From NCBI RefSeq assembly GCF_024679245.1, contig NC_090182.1, forward strand, positions 39,524,047 through 39,588,046: a stretch of 64,000 nucleotides of DNA. The letters are read 5' to 3'. Shown piece by piece: positions 1 through 36,611 of the stretch. The DNA comes from Pseudorasbora parva. Its lineage: Eukaryota > Chordata > Actinopteri > Cypriniformes > Gobionidae. The position numbers were made by a program, and so were the translations under genes. Each line of letters starts with the position of its first letter. The stretch's first letter is position 1. Under the pieces are notes generated by a model that was not told where the DNA came from, made no database searches, and saw only the letters and a program-made list of their open reading frames with translations.

Positions 1-2634
1 GCAGTGCAGGACTTTTATAGGAAGAGCAGTTTGATCTTCGGCTGACCAATCAGCAGACACGGGCGTATAATTACCGCCCACGTGTAGAAATCGAATATTC
101 AAGCTGTTTATTCATTTTCTACCTCTAAAAACGAAAAACTAAAAATCAAGCTGAATTCTTGCTTTTCTTTTTGTTTAAAAAATGAAAAAACGAAAAAGGA
201 GCCGTTTTTTGTTTTTGAATACCCGTTTCTTTAAGGAAAACCGAATGGCCAAAATATACACTGACCTAAAAAAACGCATTGTCTCACAAGTTTTGTTGTA
301 TCGCTAAAAAAAAAATCTGCCTTTGAGTCGTGTCCATACATAATTTCGGGTATATATACAAATCTTTCGCATCCCAAATATTAAAGCATTTAACTGCTTT
401 TGTGTGACGAAGCCCATGGGTTTGTACACAGGGTTTATTTGTTCCTGTATGCCAAATTTTAGGATCCATAAAATGGATTGATACAGTAAAATGTTTGTAT
501 TGCTACAGTAAGCCTTGAACATGCAGTCAAGCCAGCCACTGTTTGACGTGGCAGAGAAAGCATGTATTCAGATCATTCAAACCAAAAAAACGATATTCAT
601 CTGGTTTCAGAGGTCAGTAACATCAATTCGATCAAAAATGTGTTTTTTTTTTCTCTCAAAGACGGATGCTTTTTATTTGTGTAGGCCTTAAACTTTTTTA
701 AATGGTCTTTAAAACTGCCGTCTTAACAATTAAAATAAAATCTTTAGAGATTTTGGATACAACCCACCTTATTTTTTTAGATATTACTTAGATAAAATTA
801 GATTACCTATTAATTAATTGTAAAACATTTCTTTTGTCAGTATTGGAAACTAAATTCCTTCGTTTGACAGGCGCCACATCTTTGTTTCATATAGTTCAGC
901 TCATAAATTCTGATGAGCTACACTATATTTTCCTCATTCACTTTGAAACAAAACTTTATTATTTATCATTATATTGTATACATAAAATTGTTTTATTAAC
1001 AAGTATAATTAAGGTTTTTTGTACTTCATTATAAAGACTATTTAGATCAATAGAAGCAATATTCAGAAACTGGTGCAATTAGCTATTATTTTTCTGGTTA
1101 ACTTCTATTATATTGTAAAAACAAAATTCCAAAAATAAGGATGAATGATGTTTGAGATGTAACACGTCTTATTGTTACCAATAGTGATAAAATAATTGAA
1201 TATACAATTTAATAATATGAATTTTAACGGGAGCAACGACCATGAATGCGGACGCTATTGGCTATTTCTGTCATGCGACACCACATTCAAGTGTTTAAAG
1301 TTTTTCGCGACATTTGAAGTATCAACATAAAATGTATGCACTAAAGTTAAACAGAAAAAGATCTTTCAATTATCAATAAACGTTTTGATGCACTAACCTT
1401 TTTTTCTTTCACCCAAAAAATAAATCTCTGAATGGAATCCTGGCTTTCATATCCATTCCCTCGCTTTAATTAAATCCTGGCCGCGTTGTAATAATTTGTT
1501 CCCTTGTTTTAGTTAAATAAAAATTAGGTAACAATTTAGTTAAAAATTCTTAATTCATGGCCACAATATTTTTGTCCGCATCTCATGGTCAAGGCACTGT
1601 ACACAACAAAGCAAAAAATCAAACAAAAAAAAACATACAAATGTAACTTTCTTTGTTTTTGGTCATTTTTAATTTTATGTTGTTACCAAGGTCATGTGGG
1701 CAGAGAAAAATAACATATCACAGCCAATCAAATCCATATGTATAGTATCTCACCATTAATTCCCACTATTTCACTAAGGAATATATCATGTCACAGAAGT
1801 AAAATGCGTTTTGAATGCTGTTTATGTGGATTTATTATGACTGTGTAGAATGTTTTTTTTTTCATCACTGGTTCATACAGATAAATATATCATGTAATAT
1901 ATGTTCAAGCATGGCTCTGCTATTCATCATAGATCCCACTGGCTCGACATGATGGAGCCTCTTTTGGCTTTGTTACATGGAAAAAGCACTTCATCTCACA
2001 AGCTAAAAAAGTAGATTGCACAATGGGGTAATATTTATGAGGCTGTGAGCGTTTTTGCCAGATATGAGTCAAATGATTCATTAGATGAATTCACTGGGAT
2101 ACGTGATGAAATCTCACAGCCATCCTACCAGCTGTACTTCATGTGATTTATTTATTTCATTCTCAATCTAACTTGCTTGCAGCCATTGATCAGTGCTTTT
2201 TCTTTAGCATTTGTAAAACTAGATCTGTCATGTTGTGATGTTTCATTGTGAAAGAACACATTTTTCTTTGTCAATCATTATGAATGGGGTTTGACATGTT
2301 TCTCAGCAAGGAACTGTATCTGATTCCAGAAATATGCACCATACATTAAATTTGGCAATACTATAAAATAAGGTTCAGTTATATATGATGAACTAACAAC
2401 AATTTTACAGCATATTTATTTATTAGCTGGGTAATTATAATAATGTTAATAATTAAAAAGAGACTTCTTCCAAAATAATAATATAATACAAAATAATAAA
2501 AACATTTTTGAATGTAGTGTATACTAGTACATTTTTGTTTTTATTTAGAATATATTGTATAGTTAACTATACCGTTGTTCATTGTTAATTAATGTTTGTA
2601 CATAAGACATTAAATGTTAAATGTTAAAGGTGTT
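1..2634. other. probable ctbp1 upstream intron, no gene seen
   Basis: AT-rich, with no reading frame that resembles a protein. 1900-2310 is complex, unique-looking sequence and could be conserved noncoding DNA, but this cannot be tested here. Confidence 0.5.
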
Positions 2635-4182
2635 AAAGGTGCCCTAGAATGATTTGAAACATGTTAAATTGTTCTCTAATATCTACACAGAGGGTATGTG
2701 GCTTATTTAAGGGAAAAAAATGTCCAGATACAGTTTACAGGTCCATTTACAACCCTATAAATTGTCCCTAGGATGTAATACTCTGTTTTTGCCTTATTAG
2801 GAATAGTCATGAATATTAATGTTGAGCTCTGCTCACAGCAGTTCAGTTGTTCAGCTTGTGAGTCCTGACTGTCCTAACACAACACAGAACGACTAAATGA
2901 CACTTTAAGCAAAACATCTCAAATGGAGATTGCTGAAATGCAGCTTACTTGTTTATTGGTGTTTTCAGATACGCGCGCTTCCGGTTGCCAGATTTCAGTC
3001 ATTAAATCCCCCAAACAGAGCTTTTCTGTTAAAAGAAACTTGTATACTCTCCGTTTTTTTTTTTACCTAAACATGTCCAATCTGGCAACCATATGCACGT
3101 GTGCGTGGATGATCTGAAAACACCAATAAACAAGTAAGCTGCATTTTATCAATCTCCATTTGAGATGTTCTGCTTAAAGTGTCAGTCAGTCTACATTTTA
3201 TACTTGTCTTTTTCCGTCAACGATATTGCATGTTTATATAACGTAGTCACAATGTAGGCTAACGTTGCGCAGTGACTGTGATGTACTCTGAAAGCATGCA
3301 AAAATATACTACCACTTCAGTTCTCAAAAATATAAATATATAACTTATATTTTTACAAAATGAATAGCCTTGTCAAATGACTGTCGTTTTAACTTATATG
3401 GTGGAAAAGGTGACATGTGCTAGAAGGATCGAGTGAACGATCTGTAACGTTAAGCAACGTATCTACTCAACTTTTTGTAATAGCCTACAAAATAATATTA
3501 CCCTTTGTCATTAGACACACTATTTAGTTTTGTGATGTACCTGGAGTTTCCTATTGTTACTCTACTAGCATCTTGCGTTATCTAGACAATGCTGTCTCTC
3601 TAAGAAACTTTCAATTTAATCAGAAATGGTTTAAACAGCTAGTCAATAAGTGGATAAAATCGCTACTTAATGCTTGCAGGAATATAGTTGTAATTGCCAC
3701 TTACTTCAGTTTAAGACGCTGAGCGAAGCTTGCTTGAAATGGGCCGAACAAACGAACGATCTTGAATTAAATTGTTGTGGTATCCGATTATAAACATCAA
3801 CCATGACTGTTGACATTTTTTATCTGTGGGAAGGGTAGAAAAGTCCTCACGTCTCTTGCACAGTCTGGAACATGAAGTGTGTCCATGAGAGAGGTTTGTT
3901 TACCTGCAGTCTCGATGATTTGTCAGTTCCGCCTGACAATGAACATGTTTGGACAGATGCAAATGTTGGGAGCGTGCATATAAATGATCCTCAACGCTTG
4001 CATCACGGTTGGCCTTATTTTGAGAATCACTTTTTTTTCTGTGGTGTTTTTGATTTACGAGATTTACATAAGAAGTAGGAGGCAATGATGTTTGAGACTC
4101 ACAGTATGTGATGTCCATGTACTGAACTCTTATTATTTCACTATGACAAGGTTAATTCAATTTTTCATTCTAGGGCACCTTT
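2635..4182. mobile_element. foldback/MITE element with AAAGGTGCCCTAGAATG ends
   Basis: Terminal inverted repeats AAAGGTGCCCTAGAATG (left) and its complement at 4166-4182. Inside, a second inverted repeat pairs about 2905-2970 with 3110-3180 (AAACATCTCAAATGGAGATT and complement). A 609-bp partial copy lies inverted at 36974-37582. Confidence 0.8.
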
Positions 4183-4275
4183 AAAATGAATTAGATGATG
4201 TAGAAATCAACATTAACTTACACTGTGAAATCCAACAGTTGTTAATTAACACTTTTTTGGTTATTGTCTTAACTT

Positions 4276-4655
4276 AAAGGAACTGTATGTAAGAAATGTA
4301 TTTCAATTAATCATAAAATGACCCTTCATGTTAATTTCAAATACTTATATCCCTGACAACAGCAATCCGGCAAGGATATTGTAATTTAAATGTTGTTGTT
4401 GCAGCCCTCAACTGATGTTGATGTTGACATGTTGTGTTTCGACCTGAAGCTCCACCCTCCACCTATCGACCAATAACGAAGTCAGTAGTGTTTCTGCATC
4501 CGGGTTGCCAGATTTGCTCTAGTTTTCCACAGCTGCAGCTACAAACATTCCTGCTGGATCCTGCAGCATATCTGGCAACCTCGAGTCAGGGGGAGGGGAG
4601 CGGGGATAGTGATTGCAGTACCAGTTTTGGCCACAATCTTACACACATTTCCTTT
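4276..4655 (+). mobile_element. 380-bp MITE, copy 1
   Basis: Inverted ends AAAGGAACTGTATGTAAGA and TCTTACACACATTTCCTTT. The middle, including CGACCTGAAGCTCCACCCTC, is shared with the inverted copy at 15699-16102. Confidence 0.8.
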
Positions 4656-4679
4656 AATTGTAAAAATCGATGAATCTGT

Positions 4680-4880
4680 AATACACACTGTAAACAAATT
4701 ACTGCCTTAAATTTTTTAAGTACAATCAACTTGGCTGGACTAAAAAAATTCATTGAATCTCATATAACTCATTCGGTGTATGAATGAGTGAATGAATGAA
4801 TGTGAGGCAATATGTAAAGCGCTTTGGTGGCCATAGGTCTATTGAAAGTGCTATATAAATGCAGTCCATTTACCATAGCA
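4680..4880. repeat. MITE fragment and L2-like LINE 3' tail
   Basis: 4683-4760 resembles one end of the ACACTGTA element at 42035-42399. 4795-4875 reads GTAAAGCGCTTTGGTGG ... GCTATATAAATGCAGTCC, the common fish L2-type 3' terminus. Confidence 0.55.
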
Positions 4881-5029
4881 TAAAAAATTAGAGGACATGA
4901 GAGCCGTGATATCCCCATAATATAGTCCCAAGTCAAAATCTGCCTAGGAAATCACCTAGTCTTAATCTGCATCGCTATTTGTACTCGTTGTTAATACGCA
5001 GGCCACAAGAAGTAATTAGGTGGTGTTTG

Positions 5030-5800
5030 TTTTTTTAGTTTTTTTATCACTTTTACTCGGGACATGCTAGCTGGCAAGAAAAGATTTCATTCATTATGCT
5101 AAGCTAAGCTAGCGGCAAACCTGCCAAACTAAAACAATGCATACACTGAGACAAAAATGCATTTGCCCACATATCAAAATGTAGCAAAGAAGTTGACTAA
5201 GCCCTATTTCTAAAAACTGTGGAGTGTTCCTTTAAGGCAGTCGGTTTGCATGCTTTTATTTTATTTTTAAAAGTGCCCCTATTATGTTTTTTCAATTATT
5301 CCCTTTCATGCAGTTGTAAAGTCAAAAATGTGCGGTAAATAAAGTTATTGTTAGTTATTTAATCAACTCTAAACCACTTTTACAAGTCGTTTTGAATTTA
5401 AATCCCACTGGGTAAATACATTTGCATAATGCCCGCCTATGTTGTGTGTTGTCCACCCGCGAACGACTTGACCCGCCCTCAAACATGTCATTTTACTGAT
5501 GACTGCTTCTCAAATCTTGAGTTCAACACGGGTTTCGCTGAATGCTTGCTCTGGGCACGTTAAGGAAGTCTAACTAGTTCGATTTTAAAGTGTAGATTAA
5601 TAAATGCTGAAAAAGATCAAATACAACTGGCTGGAACAAGATCAAGTGCACGGTTTTATAATGTGTTCGCACTCAGAGGAGACCTGATTTGCTGCTGTCA
5701 GTATTATTAAGTGATGGTTTTCTCTTTCACACTACCCATGAACCTAAATAAAACTCATTTGCTACATTAACTCTACTGGCTACACACAAAAGACCAGCCA
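5030..5800. repeat. partial AAAGG-type foldback elements
   Basis: A stretch ending GTGGAGTGTTCCTTTAA near 5235 matches the end of the 17990-18892 family. It is followed by a second unit starting AAAGTGCCCCTATTATG near 5269. No coding sequence was seen. Confidence 0.45.
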
Positions 5801-6833
5801 TAAATCATTCCCTCTCAACACAATTCGCTTAATTCCATGTCATATAAATATTTACTCGCTCTGAATGCGTTTATGCACATTCAGACATTTTATGTAGCCA
5901 AGGGCCCGCATTATTTTCCTGCTGAACTGCCGTTTGCTTTTGGCTTGTTTTGTGTGGTTCTGGGTGGGTGCCAGGTTGATTCTCAAAGAACACTCCCCAG
6001 GCCTGCACAGACAGATGGCACTCCCTTTCTGCCCCTTCCCACAAACCTACAAAAACCCTCCTTATTTGACTTATTTAATCGGCCGCTGCTGAATGGACAG
6101 TCTCCTCGCATGGAGAAAAGAACTTCTGATAAGATGCAAAATCAATTGTCTGTCTGGGAGAGAAATTATCAGTAGATGATAAAGTGACATGAATATTTTC
6201 TACTATAACTGTAAATAAAATGGCTGTAAAAATCTCAATCTGTTGTATTTTATTAGGCTTCAAAAAGTATAACAACTTTTAATTTAAGTTAAAACAATCC
6301 TCACAGAACCCATCATGAATGTCATGTTTGCCTGTGCCCTTCCCTGTCTAGCAGGATACTCGACAAAATTTCGACAAGATATTTTGGCATAATTGTTTGT
6401 TATTGTTCATTCTAGCGTTAAAGAACTCAATTCTGGCACACATCTTTCTGTGCGTCACATAGACAGGACATTCACAGACAGCGTAATCGCTTTTGTCTTG
6501 TCGTGCTTGAATGGTTTAACATTTTTGCATTAATAAGAGCGTGATTATATTATGTAACACTAGCTAAAGGATGATATAAATTTCTAATTATTAATTGGAT
6601 GCATTCACATGTTAAAGTTGAATGTCACCTGGGCATGTTTTTTAAATATTTTTTATTAATGTGTGATCAGATCTGTCATATCAATGTAGACATTTTTTTC
6701 TTCTACAAATAAATTCATTTGAAATCTTTTGTAATGACTGTCGGGTTTAATGTCTACCCATATGAAGGTTTTGAACCTAGAGTCTGGAATTAATTTCATT
6801 TCATACTAGCTTAATCTTCTTGGCCAGGGTGAA
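5801..6833. other. intronic sequence without recognised repeats
   Basis: Moderately complex single-copy-looking DNA inside the presumed ctbp1 upstream intron. One frame stays open over 5837-6175, but it has no known motif and no splice context. It could contain conserved noncoding elements. Confidence 0.35.
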
Positions 6834-6908
6834 ATTGGCTCAAGCCTGCAATGCTGTGCATGTTAATAATGAGTATTAATATGCACAGGATTGCAGGCTT
6901 AAGCCAAT
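6834..6908. other. 75-nt intronic hairpin with mirrored homeobox/POU-like half sites
   Basis: Arms 6834-6868 and 6874-6908 pair over 35 nt with three mismatches around a 5-nt loop. Flanks continue partial pairing. The inner part reads TGCATGTTAATA and TATTAATATGCA. It could be a small RNA precursor, a remnant MITE or a paired factor site. Confidence 0.5.
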
Positions 6909-7084
6909 TCCATTCAAGTTTCAAATTGCATTGTGAGCACTTGTTCTTGATAAATACAAAATAGTGCAGGGGCTGGCGAGCTATGGCACAGAGGAGAAAT
7001 TGCTGGCATATGAAGAAGAGCGAGAGGGGTGTATGTATTTAATTCAGATAAAGTATCTCACACCTGCATGAATCATAATGGCAC

Positions 7085-7465
7085 CTAGTTCATTTGTTGG
7101 CCAGTGGAACATGGTTTTTACCAAGGTTTTTTCTCCATTCTGTCACCTGATAGAGTTTGGGATCCTTGCCACTTTCTGGCTTGCTTAGTTGGAGACACTC
7201 ATTATTCAACAGTATTACTGATCTGACTGTACTGACACTGCTGTATGAGAACGGAACTGAACTGGACGATGACACCACTTTTGTCAGCAGAACTGCTTTA
7301 TAGATGAAATTAACTAGTTTAATAATTGATGATCTTTACAATGGAACTGAATCAACACTGAACTTATTTCAGCTGAACAACAGCCCAAATTAATTATTTT
7401 CCTGTAAAGCTGCTTTGTAACAGTCTGTATTGTATAAGGCGCTATATAAATAAAGGTGACTTATT
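7085..7465. repeat. L2-like LINE 3' region
   Basis: Contains TTTTCTCCATTCTGTCACC ... GATCCTTGCCAC ... TTGGAGACACTC and ends GGCGCTATATAAATAAAGG. The same arrangement recurs at 45648-46043. Confidence 0.65.
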
Positions 7466-7846
7466 TTTGTATCTACTTTTTGAGGTAATCATTCCTCATT
7501 GTAACACAGCTTTTGTTTTATTAAGTTATGAGCTATATACTATTAAAGTGCCAGATTCAAACTGTGCAAGTCAATGAAAGCGAGCAGCTTTGACAAACGG
7601 CCGCTGTGCATCACGAGCCGCTGAAAACCTGATGTAGATCAAGACAGTGGATGTGCAGTATCACACACAAGTTAAGCCCATTAGACTGACAGCTTACAGG
7701 TTTTTGCGCTTAGCTTTGAGATGTTAATGCAATACATTTCTGAGATATTCAACTAAAACTAACTTGTAGGATTTTGACAAATTTAAAACAGTTTTTATGG
7801 AAAATTGCTTCAGAGATATTAATGCCTGGTTTCACAGGCATTGCTT

Positions 7847-8635
7847 AAAGGCGTACTTCAGCGCTGGGAAGATGAACCTGTATTTAAACTGGGTCATCAA
7901 TGAAGAAGAAATGTGAAATTATTTTTTAATTTGGTGCCTTCTAGACTGAGAAAAGACAGAAAATGTATTTTTGCCTAATGGGTATGAAAGACTACAATTC
8001 CCAGAATGCTTCGTTGCCCAGTGAGGCCATTCCCAAAGCCACCTACTTGTTTACTTTGTGACTGAGTTGAAGAAGACACTACAATTAAAAACTGAACGTG
8101 TCTGTTCAATATAATGAGTGAGTCACCATGCGAGTATCACAGCACTAACTGCAGGAGTGAGATAAATTAGCTCTCATGATGAGAGCTGAGGTAATCGCGA
8201 CTACACTCGAGGCATACATTCACAACACGAGTTCAGTCTGGCGCGTTTCAGTTCATGCCTTTGCAAGCTTAACTTTCATAGAAGTTAATTTGAGTTAAAA
8301 GTTAAAAGACTTACATTGCTCACCATAGCTCCGTTTAAATGAGTGCCTGTAGCTGCGAGCTGAGCTCTGAGTGTGTGATCTCCCATCCCCCATGCGCGGG
8401 TTCAAAACATGCGGAAATGGCTCCCTCTGCTGGCTGTAGTCTTTAGCCTTTGGGCAAACATTCCTCCTATGATGCAAATATCGTCAATTTGCATCATAGG
8501 AGGAATTTTTCCAGAAATAAAATGCAGAAATCTCTTGTCTCAGGGGGATATGAGGGGGGAAAGCACAATCATTTGAATATACTCCAGGGTTTCTACTGAT
8601 GCAAAGCCATATGCTAATCGCTGAAGTAACCCTTT
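7847..8635 (+). mobile_element. 790-bp AAAGG-type MITE, copy A
   Basis: Ends AAAGGCGTACTTCAGCGCT and, inverted, AAAGGGTTACTTCAGCG. An inverted full-length copy lies at 53039-53832. It contains a strong internal hairpin at 8461-8505. Confidence 0.85.
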
Positions 8636-8692
8636 AAGTCTAGTCCCAGACTAAAATGCATGTTTGAGCTGTTTTAACTTAAAGCAACTTGC

Positions 8693-9330
8693 ACTGATAT
8701 AGGCATAACATTATGACCTATTATTGTGTTAGCCTCCCTTTTGCTGCCAAAACAGCCATGACCCATCAAGGCATGGACTCCACTAGACCACTGAAGGTGT
8801 GCTGTGGTATCTGGCTCCAAGATTTTGGCAGCAGATCCTTTAAGTCCTGTAAGTTGTGAGGTTGGGCCTCCATGGATCGGACTTGTTTGTTCAGCACATC
8901 CCACAGATGCTCGATTAGATTGAGATCTGGGGAATTTGGAGGCCAAGTCAACACCTGAACCATTTTTGATCAGACCATGCTGGCCAGCCTTCGCTCCCCA
9001 TATGCATCAATGAGGCATGGCCGCCCATGACCCTGCCACCGGTTCTCCACTGTTCCGTCCTTGGAGTACTTTTATACTGACCACTGCAGACCGGGAACAC
9101 CCCACAAGAGCTGCAGTTTTGGAGATGCTCTGACCCAGTCATCTAGCCATCACAATTTGGTCCTTTAAACTCGCTCAAATCCTTACGCTTGCCCATTTTT
9201 CTCGATCTAACACATCAACTTTGAGGACAAAATGTTCACTTTCCACCTAATCTATCCCACTCACTAAAAGGTGCCGTGATGAAGAGATAATAATCAGGGG
9301 TATTCAATTCACCTGCCTGATCGGTGTATC
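8693..9330 (-). pseudogene. internally deleted Tc1/mariner transposon
   Basis: The minus strand encodes a Tc1-type C-terminus (WPPNSPDLNLIEHLWDVLNK) and, upstream, N-terminal helix-turn-helix remnants (GSEHLQNC, SCGVFPVCSGQY). The two fuse near 8957, so the catalytic middle is deleted. The outer end reads CTGCCTGATCGGTGTATC. Confidence 0.88.
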
Positions 9331-9558
9331 TTAAAATATATCATTACTATTGTTTTGTCTCTGTATGTTTTTTCTAAGACAAGTTAAGCCCTATCTGTGA
9401 AACTAGGTTTTAAATATGTGAGATTGTGATTGAACAAGTTCAGCTGTAAAATTAGTTAATCTATCAGTGATGCATTGTGTGTGGGGGTGGGGGGTTACTT
9501 ATTGTACTTTCTCTTATTGTACTTATTGTACATGGTTACTTATTGTACTTTCTCTTAG

Positions 9559-23283
<13,725 letters not shown>

Positions 23284-23284
23284 G

Positions 23285-23600
23285 AAGCTTAAAGGGATAC
23301 GCCACCACCACGTTTCATATTAAACTATGTTATTCCCTTAACTAAGACGGGTTGATACATACCTCTCTCGTCTCAGTGCGTGCACTTAAATCTCTCTGAC
23401 GTGCGGTGACGATCTGATAGCATTTACCTTAGCCCACTAAGCCCAGTTCATTCACTATGGAACCAAACAGAGATCAAGTTAGAAGCGACCAAACACCTCC
23501 ACGTTTCCCCTATTTAAATACAGTTACACGAATAGCTAAACGACGAAGTATGGTGACAAAATAAAACGTGGCGCTTTTATTAACAGGTTAAAAAGGATAA
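23285..23600. repeat. partial AAAGGG-type dispersed repeat
   Basis: Begins TTAAAGGGATACGCCACCAC, resembling a common cyprinid repeat end. The right boundary is unclear. Confidence 0.4.
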
Positions 23601-23927
23601 CTATAATGTATGGCGGAAAAGCACTTTTCAATAATTCAGTAACATTAGGCAGTTGTGATTTTATATGCTGTTAAATGTTGATGATGTAATGTTACATTTG
23701 CATAAGCAATATCCCATCACTTGTTTCTGCTTCTTCTTCACTTGTGTTTTGATCCAGCGATTCTGTAATCTTTCAGAAGATGTGTTATAGTGCCCCCTAC
23801 TGTATAACAGTGAATTTGAATAAAAGTACACTACACTAGTAGCCCACAAACAAAATCAGATTATAAATTAAATACTATAAATCAATATTTTTTTTTATAA
23901 GACCATATGTATAACTATGTGAAAAAA

Positions 23928-24197
23928 AGAGTTTAATATGCTACTAAATCAAAAGTGTACAAAAAGAGTTTAATATGCTACTAAATCAAAAGTGTACAAG
24001 ACAACACAACTACAAGCCAAGTATATTTAGAATACTTAATTATACTTTTCTGTCAGTATGTGTCAAGTATACTTAAGTGCATTTTTAAAGTATATTTCTG
24101 AGAAGTACATAAAATAGACTAAAAGTATACTTTCTTATTGATTAGTTTAAAATAAGTATTCTAATAGCAACTTGAATAAGCTTATTTTTTGTAAGGG
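23928..24197. repeat. 36-bp tandem duplication and copy 1 of an AAGTATACTT-rich element
   Basis: AAGAGTTTAATATGCTACTA ... GTGTACAA occurs twice in a row. From about 23976 the sequence matches the outer parts of 31346-32938 (ACAAGCCAAGTATATTTAG to ATTTTTTGTAAGG), but without the Tc1 insertion found there. Confidence 0.65.
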
Positions 24198-25285
24198 CAG
24201 TCCATGATTGGTGCTGAAGATTTTTGTAATATGTTTTCGCCTTTCTAGCAGCCAAGATTAAAAAAAAAAAGAAATTGTATCAGTTTGTGAATTACTACCC
24301 CTTTAAGTTGTCTAGGTTTGCTGAAAAGGATCTCGAAACTGAGCCAATTTTGAAAAACGGAGAATCGCTATTACGTTTAAGAGACACTGAAGAGCTACTG
24401 TACATGTTTTCATATTGTGTGGAAAAGAGCAGCATGAACATCCCACTGAATTTCTCTTTTTGTGTTCCTCAGAAGGAAGAAAATCAAACAGATTTGGAAT
24501 GACATGAGGGTAGGAATTTCTTTTTCATTTTTGGCTGAGCTGTTTCTTCAACACATCAAATAAAATTGCTAGCAAATGCCTGTAAGTATGCGGTCAAAAG
24601 CGTTGAATTGGGAATGTTCTTTACACATTGAGATGGGGGGTGGTGATGGCTCAGCATTGAAACTGATCCCTGCACATGCTGTTTTCCTTCCAGCAATATC
24701 TCTCAGCAGACCTCCATAATTCCTGCATCCTGTCCTCTGCTTGTTCTGGATTTCGTTTTGGTGAGTTTTGCCATTGAACATAGGAAGAGGCCTTAGAGAG
24801 TCCCTGAGCAGTTTGTCAAACCAAAGAAAACGGAAGAAAACTCAAGCCTGAGAAGAAGAAAGAACAGACACAAAATTCTATAGAAGCACTGCAGAGCGTT
24901 ATAAAGCATTGTAAAGGCTCTGATTCGCTTACAATCATCATTGTTAAATAAGCCCTGTTCATGAGCAAACAGCTTTGTAAACATGCATGTGCGATCTGTA
25001 TGTTTCAGGGTAGCCGAACATTATCTAACCCGAGTGTTCATACTGCATGCCATGCTATAGCACTGAATCTGAGCGACACATTCTCATTCAGGACCAGTTA
25101 TAGCTTCTGTTTTTCAATTGTTGGGGTTATATATGTTAATAGTTTTTGAGATTGTTCTGATACTGGTGACACTGAATGCACATGGGAAATGTGATAAAGG
25201 GCAATTGAGTGGATCAAATCTAGCACGTGTTTTGTTCCACAGGAGCGTGTAAATTGACAGAAGAACGTAGAGTCAGGTTTTGGTG

Positions 25286-35636
<10,351 letters not shown>

Positions 35637-36483
35637 GATGAGCGTTAAAATGTGAGTAGAAGGGTTTAGAATGTGCTACCGGTGTTTAATGTCTGCCAGA
35701 GCAATCTTCGAACGGAGCAGATATCTACACGACGGTTTTGATGTGCTGAAATGGGCCTAGATTTCAGATTATTGGATGTAATCTTGTTCCACATCAATCA
35801 TAACAGATTATCAGGAAAGGGAAATCCCAGATCTGCCACACGTAAACATAAACATCTCCATCTGGTCTGAAAGCATTAAATGGCTCACTTTTATAAAAGT
35901 GATAAAGAGGATCACATGGCTCACTTTTGCTTGTAAACATTCAGACAGCAAAACAAGACTGACAATTAAAATGAAACAAGACGTTCGTAGACAAACACTC
36001 TTACCTTCTGTCACATCGCTGTGCTAGCCGTCGCGTTCAGATACTGATATATTCATTTAGTTTCATTGCCGAGTTGGTGTGTACAAAGGGTGTCTGTGAA
36101 GGTGTGTGTGTGCTTGATGAATGAGCAACACACCATCCATTTTTCATCCATCAGCATCAAGGTCTGCTGCAAAGCGACATGGGGTATATGAGGGGTACGT
36201 CCATGCGAAGAGACTGCTGACTCTCTGCAGAATGTGATCTCCACAAAAAAGATGGGATCTCAGATGGGATGCATCTCCACCCAGAGGACCCTTCCGGTCA
36301 ATTCATTCCTTTTGGGTTTTCCTGAAATCAGAGGTAAACACATGACAGCTGGACTTGTGCGTAGGCATACTGATGTTTGTGCAAAAGAATGAGGGAGGGG
36401 TAAATTCTGCCTATTCTGCTGCATAGACTCCTCCTCCAAAGCATATCACAGAGAGGAAGACACAAAGATGCTGAGTGGCATGC

Positions 36484-36611
36484 ACTCGTCCAATCAGGCC
36501 ACTGGTCAGGGGGCTGTGGCCAATGGGAGAGCGGCTCAGCATCACAGTGAGCAGCAACCCCCCACTACAGCCTCATACTGATACAGCTACAAGAGCGGTT
36601 GCCTGGTAACC
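36484..36611 (-). promoter_or_regulatory. possible ppp2r2c upstream promoter with X-box and CCAAT motifs
   Basis: Two CCAAT motifs lie near 36488 (gtccaatcagg) and 36521 (ggccaatggg). A near-perfect RFX X-box, GGTTGCCTGGTAACC, lies at 36597-36611. The region is less AT-rich than its surroundings and sits 0.9 kb upstream of the N-terminal exon. No start site can be proven from sequence. Confidence 0.4.

Noticed and set aside
4434..4673. Open frame starting MFRPEAPPSTYRP, repeated at 15669-15920 on the other strand
   Set aside because: It is found twice only because it lies in two copies of a MITE; frames differ downstream and there is no protein motif.
5837..6175. 112-residue frame as the missing ctbp1 N-terminal exon
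   Set aside because: It lacks the expected LLDGRDCTVEMPILKD-type sequence and suitable splice phase.
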